A stretch of DNA of 64,000 nt from Bacteroidota bacterium. GTDB taxonomy: Bacteria > Bacteroidota > Bacteroidia > B-17B0 > Aurantibacillaceae. Within the stretch, counting starts at the first letter, position 1. The number at the start of each line of letters is the position of its first letter. Below the pieces are notes generated by a model. That model searched no databases and was not told the DNA's origin. It was given only the letters and a program-made list of their open reading frames with translations. Below are positions 54,901 through 64,000 of the stretch, one piece after another. Made by a program: the position numbers and the translations under genes. The stretch lies in NCBI GenBank assembly GCA_017303905.1, contig JAFLBH010000002.1, positions 496,001 to 560,000 of the forward strand, given 5' to 3'.

Positions 54901-57900
54901 TTCGTTATAGGAATACTTGCGACTATAGGTTGGTGTAACCGGTGATGATGGCGGCGGTGTAGTTCCAATAATAGCCTTCGCAATTAGGCTAACATTCGCA
55001 TTGATATTGGTTAGAAGTTCGGTGTCTGACGGACAAACATAAAGTTGTTTGTCGCATGGGCTGAACGCTCTAACCGGAGAATCAGAAAAGCCATCAAGTC
55101 TAATTTTCAGATTTGTACATTTAAAGATTATGTTACTTGCGCCATCAAGTAAACTATCTGGCACAAACATTGCATAGCCACGTCCAGGTAGATTATTTAC
55201 AAACTTTCCATTCCCTACCGTATCAAAACTCAAAGTAAAATTAAAGTCTCTGGTAAAAGCTGTATGAGTTACTGAATTTCCACTACCATTCAATATTGAA
55301 TATTGGTACTTACCCTCATAGGTAACCCGCTTGCCTTGTAATCGAGAAAGAATATCATTCCTATGGTATTCATAATTTTGTACTAATACTGAATCAACCG
55401 CAAAATAACGAGGCCTAAAAGCTGTATCCTGAAAAACAATTGTGCTATCCGGTGTTTTGTAATAAGGCGGATAATTAAACATTGTATCACGTGAAGCTAA
55501 TGTATCATTGGTTTGAAAGCGCCAATTATTCCCACCACTATATGAAACAAACTGATTAAATAAATTAAACTGCGGCTCTAATTCGATAGAAATATCCTGA
55601 GCATAAATAGGATCAGCGGGATCATCACTCAAATTTTCAAGACTTATATTACCAACAATGCCGCTGTCGCAAGGGAATGCTAAATCAGAAGTATCTTGTC
55701 GCGTTTTAGAAGAAACTAAATTTTGTCCGCAAACAACATCATTAGGTGACTGAATAGCCTTTAACCTACCTTTTACATCATAATAGTATACTGTCCATTG
55801 GGTATATCCCAAATTATGCGTGGTAAAAAATCTGTAGTTATAGTTTGATACAGGAGTATATCCGGTGTTAAATTTGTAGGCGATTTCAAGAAACAAATCT
55901 CTATTGGCATAATCACCTAAAAAAGTGACTGAACATACATTACTTACTATGTTTAAAGAATAGTCTGTATTAAGTATTAAAGCTTGCTTAGTATTATAAT
56001 TTCTTAAAAGGAAACTCATATTACTTATGGTAATACCTGCTGAACCTGTAATTTCGGTTATTTTTAAAGTTGTATTCTCTTGTTTTGTAATGTGCAATAA
56101 GGCATAAGATTCACGACTTAAATCAGTATTTACGGATTTTGAAGGACAATTGGCATCGTATCCGGTAACACAGGTTGCCAAAATTTTTCCTTCGTCGGTT
56201 GTGTATGTGATCTGGTCGTGACCATCAGGATTAATTTGTATTGTTTTACGCGCATCTGTAATGTTTTTTGCGATTCCTATAGATGGATAGTTTTTTGTAA
56301 TAAAATTCTCATCTAACTCATACGTTTCCTTTGGGTAAACTGATTTTAAATCCTGTCCTGATTTAGTATAAATGATAATTCCTTCGTGGCCACTACCCAT
56401 TTTATGATGACGACCAACACCACCGGTTTTCACAACACGATTTAAAGGGTCGTTGCTATATTCTAAACGGTTATATGGAAATGAATCTGAAGCTATTAAA
56501 GGCTCGGATGAATTATTGTCACTATAATACCACCCCAATGTACCCTGTAAAGTTTTTCCAACCAAAGAAGGATTGTAAGTTTCACCAACAGCTTTTGAAT
56601 TTGTTTTTGGTTTATCAAAATCATCCAAACTGTAGTGAGTACCTGACGAATTTGAGAAAAAAGTTGGAGCATAACAGTTATAAGTTGAATAAAGTGGGGC
56701 AGGTAATGTTGCACCAATTGCACGTCCATACGAATCATATAAACTTTCACTTGCAAGCACATTGTTATCAGTTATAATTTTAACTTGCTGTTGAGTGCTC
56801 CTGCCAAAGTTATCGAAATACTGTCGCGACTCACTAACAACATTACCATACTCATCAAATTCTCTTGAGCTTGCCCAATTTAAGGTATTGTCATTTACGC
56901 AAGTTGGAAATGGAATTATTGGTATAGGATTAGACACACCATTTTTACCTGATTTAGGATTTGTCTTCGCCACTAGTGCTGAGTATAAATAAGGATCGTA
57001 ATTGGAGGCGTTTTGCTTATAGAGCACTGTATCATTTCTTGCTAAAAACATTTTTCCATTTTCGTCTCTGCCTACTTTTAATACATCGCCAACAGCATAA
57101 CTGTAAACAGCCGATATAGGCGTATTGCGGAATAGAGGTCTAACTTGTCCGTTTTTGATTCGGGCTAAATGAACATAATTATAATCAGTACTTAGCTGCA
57201 ACAAATTATTATCTACACTATATACCAAACTATCCTTAGTAGCCTTGCGTATTAAGGCATAGGCTAAATCAGATTTACGATTCATAGACGAATCTGCATA
57301 GATAGGAGGAGTAACTGTAGTGTCTAAATAAGAAGGAGGCAAACCAATTAAACCAATGGCCATATCCTGTGTAATACTATTAACTGTAACTTCATGCCAT
57401 CCTTTATCATTTTTACGAATGTAATTTTCAGAAATGAGTCGGCCTAAAGAGTCGGCATTAATAATGTAAGTAGAATCAGATGTTACACGTATGTTCTTGC
57501 GGACTTTCCAATTTGGTTTTACACCAATATTAATCACCTTTCCAACTTTTTCTTTCCCGAGAGAATCAGAAATAACCACGGTATAGGTGCCGGGACTCAA
57601 ATTATTTTTAGAATTTGAATTATCATCATCATTCCATTGGTAAGTAAAAGGTTTTGTGCCTCCATATGGTGTAACGCTGATAGAGCCATTGTTTAAATTA
57701 TCCGCATCCGCGTGATTTTTTTCGACGGCTGCGTTAAAGTCGGACGGGAAACTGCAACCAATGTTGGCGAAATATGGTGTAGAGTTATGCTTAGCTGCTT
57801 TTAGCCACCATTTTTTTGTTAGTAATCCTGCAGAAATTGTAGTTGAGTAACGTACAATTCCGTTGATTCTACACGAAAAAACATTTCCATTTCTTTCAAT

Positions 57901-60624
57901 ACTCACTATATCACCCACTCTGCAATACCAAAATGCTACTAGCGAAGTTCCACTGCAATAATACAATTGCTGGGAAGCCTGATATACACCGTAATCAATG
58001 TCGGTATAAGAAGCAGGCAAATAAGCGCTATCCAAAAAACCTAAAACATGCGAGTTATTACTTACAGTTCCTACAACATAATGTGCGCGTGCATTTACAT
58101 TCGGAATCAAAGAATTCTTTGAGACTAGGGAACCCCAACTTCCAATGGGAGGAGTAGAATTCAAAATAGAATCGTTTCTTGAAATTGTACTGTAAAAATT
58201 ACTCCAATACACTTTATAGCCCATTGGATGAACATAAGTACTTGAATTATTATTAGCATCAACGGCAGTAATCGTATAATTATCTTTAGAAACATTTTGT
58301 ATGGCTGCTCCTGTATAATTTCCAGGATTGACACTATAAGTTAAGGCAGAGCCCTGATTATATGAGTTAAAAGTAAATTTACCATCCGATACAAAATAGC
58401 CTGAACTATTTGTGATAACCGGGTTAAACAATACAATCCCCGGCATATTTACGTTAGTGGAATCATAAAAACTACAACCAATATTATTCATTGTACCGCT
58501 ATAAACAGCAGCCTTTACTTTCCAATCACGCGCTGTGGTACAGGTCGCAGTACTTAAAGTAACGCCATTCAACTTATAATTAATTGTACTCCCAACTCTT
58601 TCTAACCTTACAACATCGCCAATGCTATAGCCTCCGATTAAAGCGCTCCCCGAACTGGTATATCTATATAAGTAATTATTTACAAAGTTAAATCCAAAAT
58701 CCATATCCTCCCATAATCCAACCATATGAGCTACACTGTCAATAAATCCAATTTTGTTAAGATTACTTGCGCTGGTTATAACATATTCAATCCATCCGTT
58801 GTTTCCCGCTCTTAATGTATTTTTACTAATGGCGGTATTATATCCTGAAGGAGACAAAGGAGCCTTTGTGGTTAAACTGTCGTTGCTGACTTTTGTTCCA
58901 TAGAAGTTGGTCCAATAAGTTTTATATCCAACATTAAAATTAAAACTGCTTGCATTATTATTGGCATCTTGCGCTGTAACCGAATAATTTCCATTGCTTA
59001 AACTTGTAATTGAATTAGTAGTAGCTCCACCGGGCTGCCAGGTATACGACTGTGTTGAACCGGAAATTCTTGGAGATAAAGCAATGCTGCCATTCGATAA
59101 TCCGGGACTGCAATGCTTTATTAAAGGAACTGTAAGCGCATAATTGGGGAAGTTAACATTAGACGTATCAATAAAACTCGCGCCAATATTGCATATGGCG
59201 GCATTATATAGCATCGCCTTCACCTTCCAGTCACGATTAGTAGAACATGCTTCCGAATGTATAGTAAGTCCATTCACCTTAATGTAAAACGTTGAAGCAT
59301 TCCTCTCTAGACGAATAATATCACCGCTTCGATAACTACCGATTATAGTTGAACCGTTACTTCGTATTATATTGTTGTGTATATAAACATAATTATCTAA
59401 ATCCGTATAAACGCCCGGCACTGCCGTTACGCTATCCAAAAAACCCAACATATAAATCTCCGTCTGAAGTTTTGCTACTATTTCAATCCAACCATTTGTT
59501 CCGGCTTTTAGTGTGTTTTTACTTAATGCCGAATTCCACCCTGTTGGAGAAGTTGGTGTTTGAAATTGTAAAGAATCATTTCGGAATCGTGTACCAAAGA
59601 AATTTGTCCAATAAGTTTTATTACCAATATTATAAACATAATTACTACGGTTGGAATCAACATCCATTATTTGCACTGAATATGCTGAAGCAGATAAAGA
59701 AGTTAAAGAATTAGTACTTGCGCCACCGGGCGTCCATGTGTAATTATGGCTTGTTCCGGTAATTCTTGGGTTTAACTTAATAGAACCATTGGAAGAACCG
59801 GGAGTGGCATGTGTAATTAGAGGAACATCCTCCACATAATTAGGAAACATTGTTTTTGTAGTATCTAAGAAACTAGCGCCAATATTTGCATTATATGTTC
59901 CATAGGTGGCTGATTTAATTTTCCAATCTTTACTATTTATTGCAATAGTGTAGCTAGTTAATACTACATCATTCTTTTTAAAATACATTGTTGAACCATT
60001 ACGTTCTAATCGCAAAACATCACCCGCCGTACAAGTACTTAAACTGTACAATACACCGTAATGGATACGATATAAGGTTCCGGATTGCTGATAAAACCCA
60101 AAATCAATATCAGTATATATTCCGGTTCTTGCCACTGATATGCTGTCAGCAAATCCTCCTGCCACAACACTTGTTGAGCTGTTTATAACCCATTGTGTCC
60201 ATCCATTTTGATCTGACTTTAAGGTGTTTTTGGATACAGCGGTACACCAGTATCCGGAAGTAACGGAATGGCTTGGCGTTGAAACATAATGTAATGTATC
60301 GTTGCGAAAGAAGCTGGCCGTAAAATTTGTCCAATATGTTTTATAACCTAAATTATATTTATAAAACACACTATCGTTGTTCGCCCCCTTAACTCTTACT
60401 GTATAAGAATTAGCCGTGGCATTCGTAAGATCTTTGTTTGTTGAACCACCCGGGCTCCATAAATAGGTGTAAGGAGAAGTGCCTCCCGTCACTGTTAGGT
60501 AAATATTACCCTGAGTATCGACACCATCAGGTTTAACATGATCGATTCTGGCTTTTACGTTAATTTGTGCATTTAATAAACCATTAAACAACAAAAGGAG
60601 TAATATTGCTTTTACTAATCTCAT
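52000..60624 (-). CDS. Giant RHS polymorphic toxin with nuclease C-terminus
   Basis: A 2874-aa protein. A signal peptide (AILLLLLFNGLLNAQ) is followed by about five repeats of ~200 aa, each pairing a SprB-like strand unit with a lectin-like unit containing WTNF, SKNTL and GDVVRLERNGS motifs, to about residue 1050. A long RHS/YD region follows, ending in an RHS core near 2570 (YNYQGQEKDAETNLVNFKLRQ, GRWLSIDPF). The last ~230 residues are the toxin domain: Asp2755 in MPDYTM, and Glu2785-x-Lys2787 in FVEVKATK, a PD-(D/E)XK nuclease pattern, plus a CPEC pair. Such toxins kill competitors or siblings lacking immunity. The stop is 53 nt from the candidate immunity gene. Confidence 0.9.
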   Translation of the reverse strand: MRLVKAILLLLLFNGLLNAQINVKARIDHVKPDGVDTQGNIYLTVTGGTSPYTYLWSPGGSTNKDLTNATANSYTVRVKGANNDSVFYKYNLGYKTYWTNFTASFFRNDTLHYVSTPSHSVTSGYWCTAVSKNTLKSDQNGWTQWVINSSTSVVAGGFADSISVARTGIYTDIDFGFYQQSGTLYRIHYGVLYSLSTCTAGDVLRLERNGSTMYFKKNDVVLTSYTIAINSKDWKIKSATYGTYNANIGASFLDTTKTMFPNYVEDVPLITHATPGSSNGSIKLNPRITGTSHNYTWTPGGASTNSLTSLSASAYSVQIMDVDSNRSNYVYNIGNKTYWTNFFGTRFRNDSLQFQTPTSPTGWNSALSKNTLKAGTNGWIEIVAKLQTEIYMLGFLDSVTAVPGVYTDLDNYVYIHNNIIRSNGSTIIGSYRSGDIIRLERNASTFYIKVNGLTIHSEACSTNRDWKVKAMLYNAAICNIGASFIDTSNVNFPNYALTVPLIKHCSPGLSNGSIALSPRISGSTQSYTWQPGGATTNSITSLSNGNYSVTAQDANNNASSFNFNVGYKTYWTNFYGTKVSNDSLTTKAPLSPSGYNTAISKNTLRAGNNGWIEYVITSASNLNKIGFIDSVAHMVGLWEDMDFGFNFVNNYLYRYTSSGSALIGGYSIGDVVRLERVGSTINYKLNGVTLSTATCTTARDWKVKAAVYSGTMNNIGCSFYDSTNVNMPGIVLFNPVITNSSGYFVSDGKFTFNSYNQGSALTYSVNPGNYTGAAIQNVSKDNYTITAVDANNNSSTYVHPMGYKVYWSNFYSTISRNDSILNSTPPIGSWGSLVSKNSLIPNVNARAHYVVGTVSNNSHVLGFLDSAYLPASYTDIDYGVYQASQQLYYCSGTSLVAFWYCRVGDIVSIERNGNVFSCRINGIVRYSTTISAGLLTKKWWLKAAKHNSTPYFANIGCSFPSDFNAAVEKNHADADNLNNGSISVTPYGGTKPFTYQWNDDDNSNSKNNLSPGTYTVVISDSLGKEKVGKVINIGVKPNWKVRKNIRVTSDSTYIINADSLGRLISENYIRKNDKGWHEVTVNSITQDMAIGLIGLPPSYLDTTVTPPIYADSSMNRKSDLAYALIRKATKDSLVYSVDNNLLQLSTDYNYVHLARIKNGQVRPLFRNTPISAVYSYAVGDVLKVGRDENGKMFLARNDTVLYKQNASNYDPYLYSALVAKTNPKSGKNGVSNPIPIIPFPTCVNDNTLNWASSREFDEYGNVVSESRQYFDNFGRSTQQQVKIITDNNVLASESLYDSYGRAIGATLPAPLYSTYNCYAPTFFSNSSGTHYSLDDFDKPKTNSKAVGETYNPSLVGKTLQGTLGWYYSDNNSSEPLIASDSFPYNRLEYSNDPLNRVVKTGGVGRHHKMGSGHEGIIIYTKSGQDLKSVYPKETYELDENFITKNYPSIGIAKNITDARKTIQINPDGHDQITYTTDEGKILATCVTGYDANCPSKSVNTDLSRESYALLHITKQENTTLKITEITGSAGITISNMSFLLRNYNTKQALILNTDYSLNIVSNVCSVTFLGDYANRDLFLEIAYKFNTGYTPVSNYNYRFFTTHNLGYTQWTVYYYDVKGRLKAIQSPNDVVCGQNLVSSKTRQDTSDLAFPCDSGIVGNISLENLSDDPADPIYAQDISIELEPQFNLFNQFVSYSGGNNWRFQTNDTLASRDTMFNYPPYYKTPDSTIVFQDTAFRPRYFAVDSVLVQNYEYHRNDILSRLQGKRVTYEGKYQYSILNGSGNSVTHTAFTRDFNFTLSFDTVGNGKFVNNLPGRGYAMFVPDSLLDGASNIIFKCTNLKIRLDGFSDSPVRAFSPCDKQLYVCPSDTELLTNINANVSLIAKAIIGTTPPPSSPVTPTYSRKYSYNEYDHLITYETKDEGRTDYVYDLKEDKLKFSQNDKQRADGNDFVYYSYDKLGRPTESGLYDPTSNSYVKFQNYNDWKNNVSVSPAIQSTGYYAQNDFNLIVSSEQKEQNYVEYDFPAAGMPLTSFGYTQKYLGGNVSRTYNSNSSTYYSYNELGRVTTVIQDLAGLGGKSMEYSYDLRGKLIYSIYQRNNSTETFAHAYTYDSDQRLKKAYIARNTSMPSNPVVENNYYKHGSLKRSVLGNNLQGLDYVYTINGLLKAVNNPFSGGDPGNDGSNGVSADIFSYAMEYYPKDYERAYSLYNSNKNTGTYSNFNVSYTGIANAIRWRNVYPSGAPAPSPSALSGPFMYEYDYDELYRLKGATFGNYSVVNPGNGYLTDVAFNPTSAFKLQDIAYDRNGNLQNLKRYSNTANVLMDEFTYHYDNNKRNRLARVNDAVTTSLGLGADIDFPNQTNANNYSYDAIGQPINNIQDDQVYTYNSQGLVTSVKKYSNNNLIAEFSYNDRGMRHSKTSYNSSGTAISRLYYVYDEAGSLIATYNQNLTVGGNPISIQDFAIYGGGRLGVYDAAGNKPYFELTDHLGNVRSVFTDNSGVASAVSYTDYYPHGGVMPGRNYVNSPAYRYNYQGQEKDAETNLVNFKLRQMDVRLGRWLSIDPFGQYNSPYLAMGNNPLDFSDKDGGWSRSVNYNITSYLPSNTFGFNEGTYAFDDMSSNSFITNAVENFAPYVWDAKKVPFEEVGLWMQSIGEKSSKITGYYGKTIDGRTYNISLNDAFAHMENKGTTSKLSKELLMEFLKENNMCPECGTSKGKWEAFAGNYFEKSFVMANKHLIATNDLQPYKGNSLPTLSSRRVMPDYTMSSSYQRGISTNGSSFDVIKMPKSVFVEVKATKNNIYTSSFTGQVKGHIEALKLSQSGNMQRFPNFHPQLILVTTSGVDVSRDIIHNAHGINVVQYESYFKVVDGKINIFFNVKNNE

Positions 60625-60631
60625 AAATTTA

Positions 60632-61057
60632 TTATTGAATTTTTGTAAATATCTCTGATGGCTTGCCTAAAATATCCGCGGTATAGATTTCGTACCGATA
60701 AGGTTGCAAGGATAGGATGGGCATACTGCTAATTGTGATTTTATTATCAACACGATTATAGAGCAACTCTCCCGCCGGAGAAACATGTTGATGAGAGCTG
60801 AAATCGAAATGTACTGTATAAACAATTGAATCAGTACTTAAAGTAAAAACTTTTATATATAAAACTGATATGCTATCCGTTTTCGCCATTACTAATTCTA
60901 TATTCGGTTTACAAAGAGTTAAGTTTTCCGAACTTAATTGATGCCCTGCATCAGGCTTATATTCAACTGATAAATCCTGAATAGTGGAATTGCTCTGAGC
61001 AATTAAAGAGGTTGATAAAAAGCAAATCAGGCCTGCGATTAAATTGATTTTTTTCAT
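60632..61057 (-). CDS. Small secreted protein between the RHS genes
   Basis: A 141-aa exported protein with a signal peptide (INLIAGLICFLSTSLIAQ) and a strand-rich mature part. It lies 9 nt after the upstream RHS-type gene and 7 nt before the giant RHS gene, so all are probably one transcript. No family is recognised. Confidence 0.7.
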   Translation of the reverse strand: MKKINLIAGLICFLSTSLIAQSNSTIQDLSVEYKPDAGHQLSSENLTLCKPNIELVMAKTDSISVLYIKVFTLSTDSIVYTVHFDFSSHQHVSPAGELLYNRVDNKITISSMPILSLQPYRYEIYTADILGKPSEIFTKIQ

Positions 61058-61066
61058 ATGAGATGA

Positions 61067-64000
61067 TTAAGGTCTTGAATTGTGATAACCGTGTTCTGAA
61101 ACTTTAACTACGCCATTGGTTTTAGTCTCTTTGTAGGTTGCGGTAATTCTACCGGCAGCATCAAAAGAATATTTAGTAGCAAAATTCTCCTCGTCGAGTA
61201 CAGCTATAACCCTGCCGGTTTTTGGATCATAAACATTTCCTATGATTGGTGAATCGATGGGATGAAATTTAAAATCATCGTAGTAAGCGAAATCGCCTCC
61301 TAAATTCCATACATAAGCTGCTAATGTATGCGCTTGAGTCAGATCAATATTCGCCGGCACACTTATTTCAAGACTCATTAATAACCAATCTCCCACCTGA
61401 ATATTATTCACTGAGCTTTTTGAAATCTCCTGATAATCGTTAATTGGCGCGCTACCTGTGGTAGTACCTTGGAGATGTAAAACTAATTTTGAATTAGAAG
61501 GACTGTTTTTATGAACCCAAACTTGTGCTCTGTAAGTTCTATCAATTTCAAAATTAGTTGCGCGATAGGTTGGTCCAAAGTTATTGGCAGGAACTTTAGC
61601 CATATAATTACCTGTATGCGGATTTACCAATGAACTAAATACCGGAATAGAGCCGATTGGAGTACTGATCCATTGCGAATAAACCGAGCCTGATCGCTGA
61701 TTGCCTGTGCTAATTTCCCCACCAAAATGAACCACACCCGGCGCAACTGTTACTGTGTCTTCATATCCGCTATAAGTAAAGGAAGTATAATTAGCATTTC
61801 TAATGCTGCATAATTTAAATAAGTTATTGTAACCATATTTAACGCTGGATGGTCTATTGTTTAATCCTCTTTCTTCAAGAACGGAACAATCCAATGAAAA
61901 CAATGTTGTTTTAGAAGTTAGACGCGAAGTGCCTGATGTCATCGTCTCAAGGGTATTATCATTCAACAATCGTTCATAAATCTCATCTACCGTATACCAG
62001 TTCTTAGTGACAACACTGTTTTCATAAAGTGAAGTTCCTGAATTATACACCCTCATATTGTAAGTATTCTTATAGGTTATTGTTTTCTCACCAATAAGAT
62101 ATCCGGTGTTGTTTAAAGGTGACTCCTTCGCAGTTTTAATTTTACTAGGCAACAATAATTGATTTCTATTATTCTCATTTAAACACTTAAAACCTAAAGA
62201 GGAATTGTTTACAAATTCGCGCTCAATTTCGTTAACCTTACTCAAATCCGTTCCAGATTCATTTACAGTTTTATAAATTTCGCCAAGATCAGTATTGTAC
62301 CCATAACTAATAGCAGTTGTGATTTGATCAAGAGTTTTAATCACTTTAATCAACCTTGGGCAATGATGTGAGTTATGCATATAATACCTATACCATTCTT
62401 TATCACTACAGTTTATATAATAGGGTTGATTGTTATTCCAATTTGGATGCTGACACATAATAGTCATTGGCAATGAAATATAACTTTCTAGTTCATGCGG
62501 ATAAGTTTCCTTGATTTCTGCACGATTATCATATACATACTCTGACTTAGAAATCAGATTATTATTTACATCAAAGTTTTCTACCTTCTCAACTTTACCT
62601 TGCATTGATAAATCTTTGTTACTATACCACGATGTAATATTATATATTTGAGCCCTCATAGTGGGTGAAGGATTATTCGTATTATTATAGCAAAACGAAG
62701 GAGCTGAACAATTTGTTGGATTAATGATATTATTAAACTGATAAGAAGCGGTAGTAATCAACGGATTATTTACTGTATTATTAATAAAACTATACTTGGT
62801 GTACCCGTTAGAGGTATTAAACTTGCTTACACTTTTTGCTGTTACCTTACTATATCCAACATTACCTCCTCCTCCATCTGGCAATAACATATTCACATTA
62901 TCCCATAATAGATACTGAGTAAATTCCGTTTGAGCAGCTAGCATAAATGGCATAGGCGGAACTTTGCAATATCCATCTTCATAGGTATAGTTTCTCATAT
63001 AGCTTTCTTGAGTCAATGGATCCTTTCGAATAATATTCTTTACCCTGATTCCACCACCAAATAATCTAGAAAACTTCATAAGTAAATAACCCATTGCATT
63101 AAATTTCCAATAACCATGAGGATTATAGCTTCCATAAGGATTGCAACTGGTATATAAATCTGGGTATTCTACCGTTCCAGGGGAAAGATTGGATCCGTTT
63201 ACGTGATTAAATCCATTAGGATATATTAACTCATTATCACCGTGAGGCAATCCATAAAATCCGGGTAATAAATTACCTTGTAAATACGTTAGCAACCATG
63301 AGTAATTAGGGGGAGGATTACTAGCCCATGTTGTACAACCTTTTGCTATTGGAACAACAAGATAGTTTAGCTTAATATTAGTAGAACTATAATTGCTATA
63401 ATCGAGCGCAAAAAGATCAATATCCTTATACATTAATGTAAACCTCCCATTGGATAAATCAAAAGTATTTAAAGGCCAAATAATCTTTGGCATTTCCATT
63501 GTTGGGTTTGGAATATTATACCAACCGTTATGCGGATCTTTCAGATATCCTTCTCGTACATAGTCATCACCTTCATACTCAATCTTTATATTTTCACCAA
63601 TAGGGGTTACAATTTCTTTCAACGACCAGGCATCTGCATTATTTGAAGATGTTGGTGTAGTAAAGTGACTATCCCCAAGACCTGTATAATCAGATTTATA
63701 ATATCCCCAAATGTCCGTTTTATCACCATCATAGTCAGGATTATCTTGACTTTGACTTTTGTAATAATTAAATTGATAAGTAGGGAAAACTTTAGTTGAG
63801 TTGTCCTCGTAAAACATTATATCATTTAAAGTCAACTTACCACTATTCGACAAGTCTGTTGTAGAAAAACTTGACTTATTAACTAATGAATAGAGAAGGT
63901 TCGATGAGGAATTCAATACATAGAATGCTGTTTGATTTGCAGGATTAACATTTGGAAAATAATTTACATTGGTTGATGTATATGTATTATTGATATTATT
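61067..64000 (-). CDS. RHS/YD-repeat type surface protein (5' part outside window)
   Basis: The open frame continues without a stop to the right edge, so the N-terminus is missing; at least 977 residues are visible. The N-terminal visible part (YDGDKTDIWGYYKSDYTG, TPIGENIKIEYEGDDYV) matches the region before RHS repeats in Bacteroidota. Near the end is a carbohydrate-binding-like domain (about 770-880 of the visible ORF), then a YD-type repeat (NVYDPKTGRVIAVLDEENFA, FDAAGRITATY). It ends abruptly after one repeat, without a core or toxin, 9 nt before the small secreted gene; it may work together with the giant RHS protein as an N-terminal partner. Confidence 0.75.
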   Translation of the reverse strand, partial: NNINNTYTSTNVNYFPNVNPANQTAFYVLNSSSNLLYSLVNKSSFSTTDLSNSGKLTLNDIMFYEDNSTKVFPTYQFNYYKSQSQDNPDYDGDKTDIWGYYKSDYTGLGDSHFTTPTSSNNADAWSLKEIVTPIGENIKIEYEGDDYVREGYLKDPHNGWYNIPNPTMEMPKIIWPLNTFDLSNGRFTLMYKDIDLFALDYSNYSSTNIKLNYLVVPIAKGCTTWASNPPPNYSWLLTYLQGNLLPGFYGLPHGDNELIYPNGFNHVNGSNLSPGTVEYPDLYTSCNPYGSYNPHGYWKFNAMGYLLMKFSRLFGGGIRVKNIIRKDPLTQESYMRNYTYEDGYCKVPPMPFMLAAQTEFTQYLLWDNVNMLLPDGGGGNVGYSKVTAKSVSKFNTSNGYTKYSFINNTVNNPLITTASYQFNNIINPTNCSAPSFCYNNTNNPSPTMRAQIYNITSWYSNKDLSMQGKVEKVENFDVNNNLISKSEYVYDNRAEIKETYPHELESYISLPMTIMCQHPNWNNNQPYYINCSDKEWYRYYMHNSHHCPRLIKVIKTLDQITTAISYGYNTDLGEIYKTVNESGTDLSKVNEIEREFVNNSSLGFKCLNENNRNQLLLPSKIKTAKESPLNNTGYLIGEKTITYKNTYNMRVYNSGTSLYENSVVTKNWYTVDEIYERLLNDNTLETMTSGTSRLTSKTTLFSLDCSVLEERGLNNRPSSVKYGYNNLFKLCSIRNANYTSFTYSGYEDTVTVAPGVVHFGGEISTGNQRSGSVYSQWISTPIGSIPVFSSLVNPHTGNYMAKVPANNFGPTYRATNFEIDRTYRAQVWVHKNSPSNSKLVLHLQGTTTGSAPINDYQEISKSSVNNIQVGDWLLMSLEISVPANIDLTQAHTLAAYVWNLGGDFAYYDDFKFHPIDSPIIGNVYDPKTGRVIAVLDEENFATKYSFDAAGRITATYKETKTNGVVKVSEHGYHNSRP

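Noticed and set aside
61067..63916. Complete gene starting at TTG 63916
   Set aside because: The frame stays open for 28 more codons to the window edge, so the true start lies outside.

Overview
The window is chromosomal DNA of a Bacteroidota bacterium, probably of the Flavobacteriales/Sphingobacteriales/Chitinophagales type. It is AT-rich. Several secreted proteins end in type IX secretion (T9SS) C-terminal domains with a YPNPN motif, SprB-like repeats occur, ribosome binding sites are mostly absent, and a few promoters carry the Bacteroidota -7 box TAnnTTTG. The tmRNA encodes the tag GEENSYAMAA. I cannot name the genus.

Layout. (1) 1-4.9 kb: a minus-strand signalling operon with a TPR-SpoIIE phosphatase, a SiaC-family (DUF1987) phosphoprotein and a TPR-PAS sensor cut by the left edge, plus a small secreted protein. 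(2) 5.0-12.0 kb: ssrA (tmRNA), whose 3' end is overlapped in antisense by a serine recombinase gene. This marks an integrated element carrying a MerR-like regulator, small zinc-finger and membrane proteins, a CCCGTTTA repeat region, a strongly structured RNA leader and a three-gene cargo operon that includes a PD-(D/E)XK nuclease. (3) 12.1-34.0 kb: a 22-kb minus-strand operon for a Tc (ABC) toxin: a 3339-aa TcA, a 2365-aa TcB-TcC fusion with a candidate cysteine-peptidase-like variable tail, then a secreted protein, an NHL-repeat T9SS protein, a nucleotidyltransferase-like protein, an L,D-transpeptidase-like protein and a patatin. A NarL-type response regulator lies just upstream. (4) 35.2-42.1 kb: a decayed, mosaic island bounded by two diverged ~126-bp direct repeats. 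It holds a Crp/Fnr pseudogene, a tandem zinc-ribbon protein, a tight PIN / ImmA-IrrE / Nmad-like operon, tRNA fragments, a papain-like peptidase, an amber-interrupted gene and an unusually palindromic element. (5) 42.1-48.5 kb: two NarL-type regulators and a compact type II secretion/type IV pilus-like operon (prepilin peptidase, GspG-, GspF-, GspJ-, GspI- and GspK/PilX-like proteins, MORN protein). (6) 48.8-64 kb: a T9SS-sorted SBBP-repeat protein and a minus-strand RHS locus made of an RHS-type protein cut by the right edge, a small secreted protein, a 2874-aa RHS polymorphic toxin with a PD-(D/E)XK-type nuclease tail, and a candidate immunity gene.

The window is dominated by antagonism and mobility: a Tc toxin with accessory enzymes, an RHS toxin-immunity locus, a possible defence or toxin-antitoxin operon, and an element integrated in ssrA. 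The strongest candidates for undescribed systems are the PIN/ImmA-IrrE/Nmad-like operon, the structured-leader cargo operon in the ssrA element, and the Tc operon's accessory enzymes and variable tail. All functional statements rest on reading motifs by eye; no database search was run.
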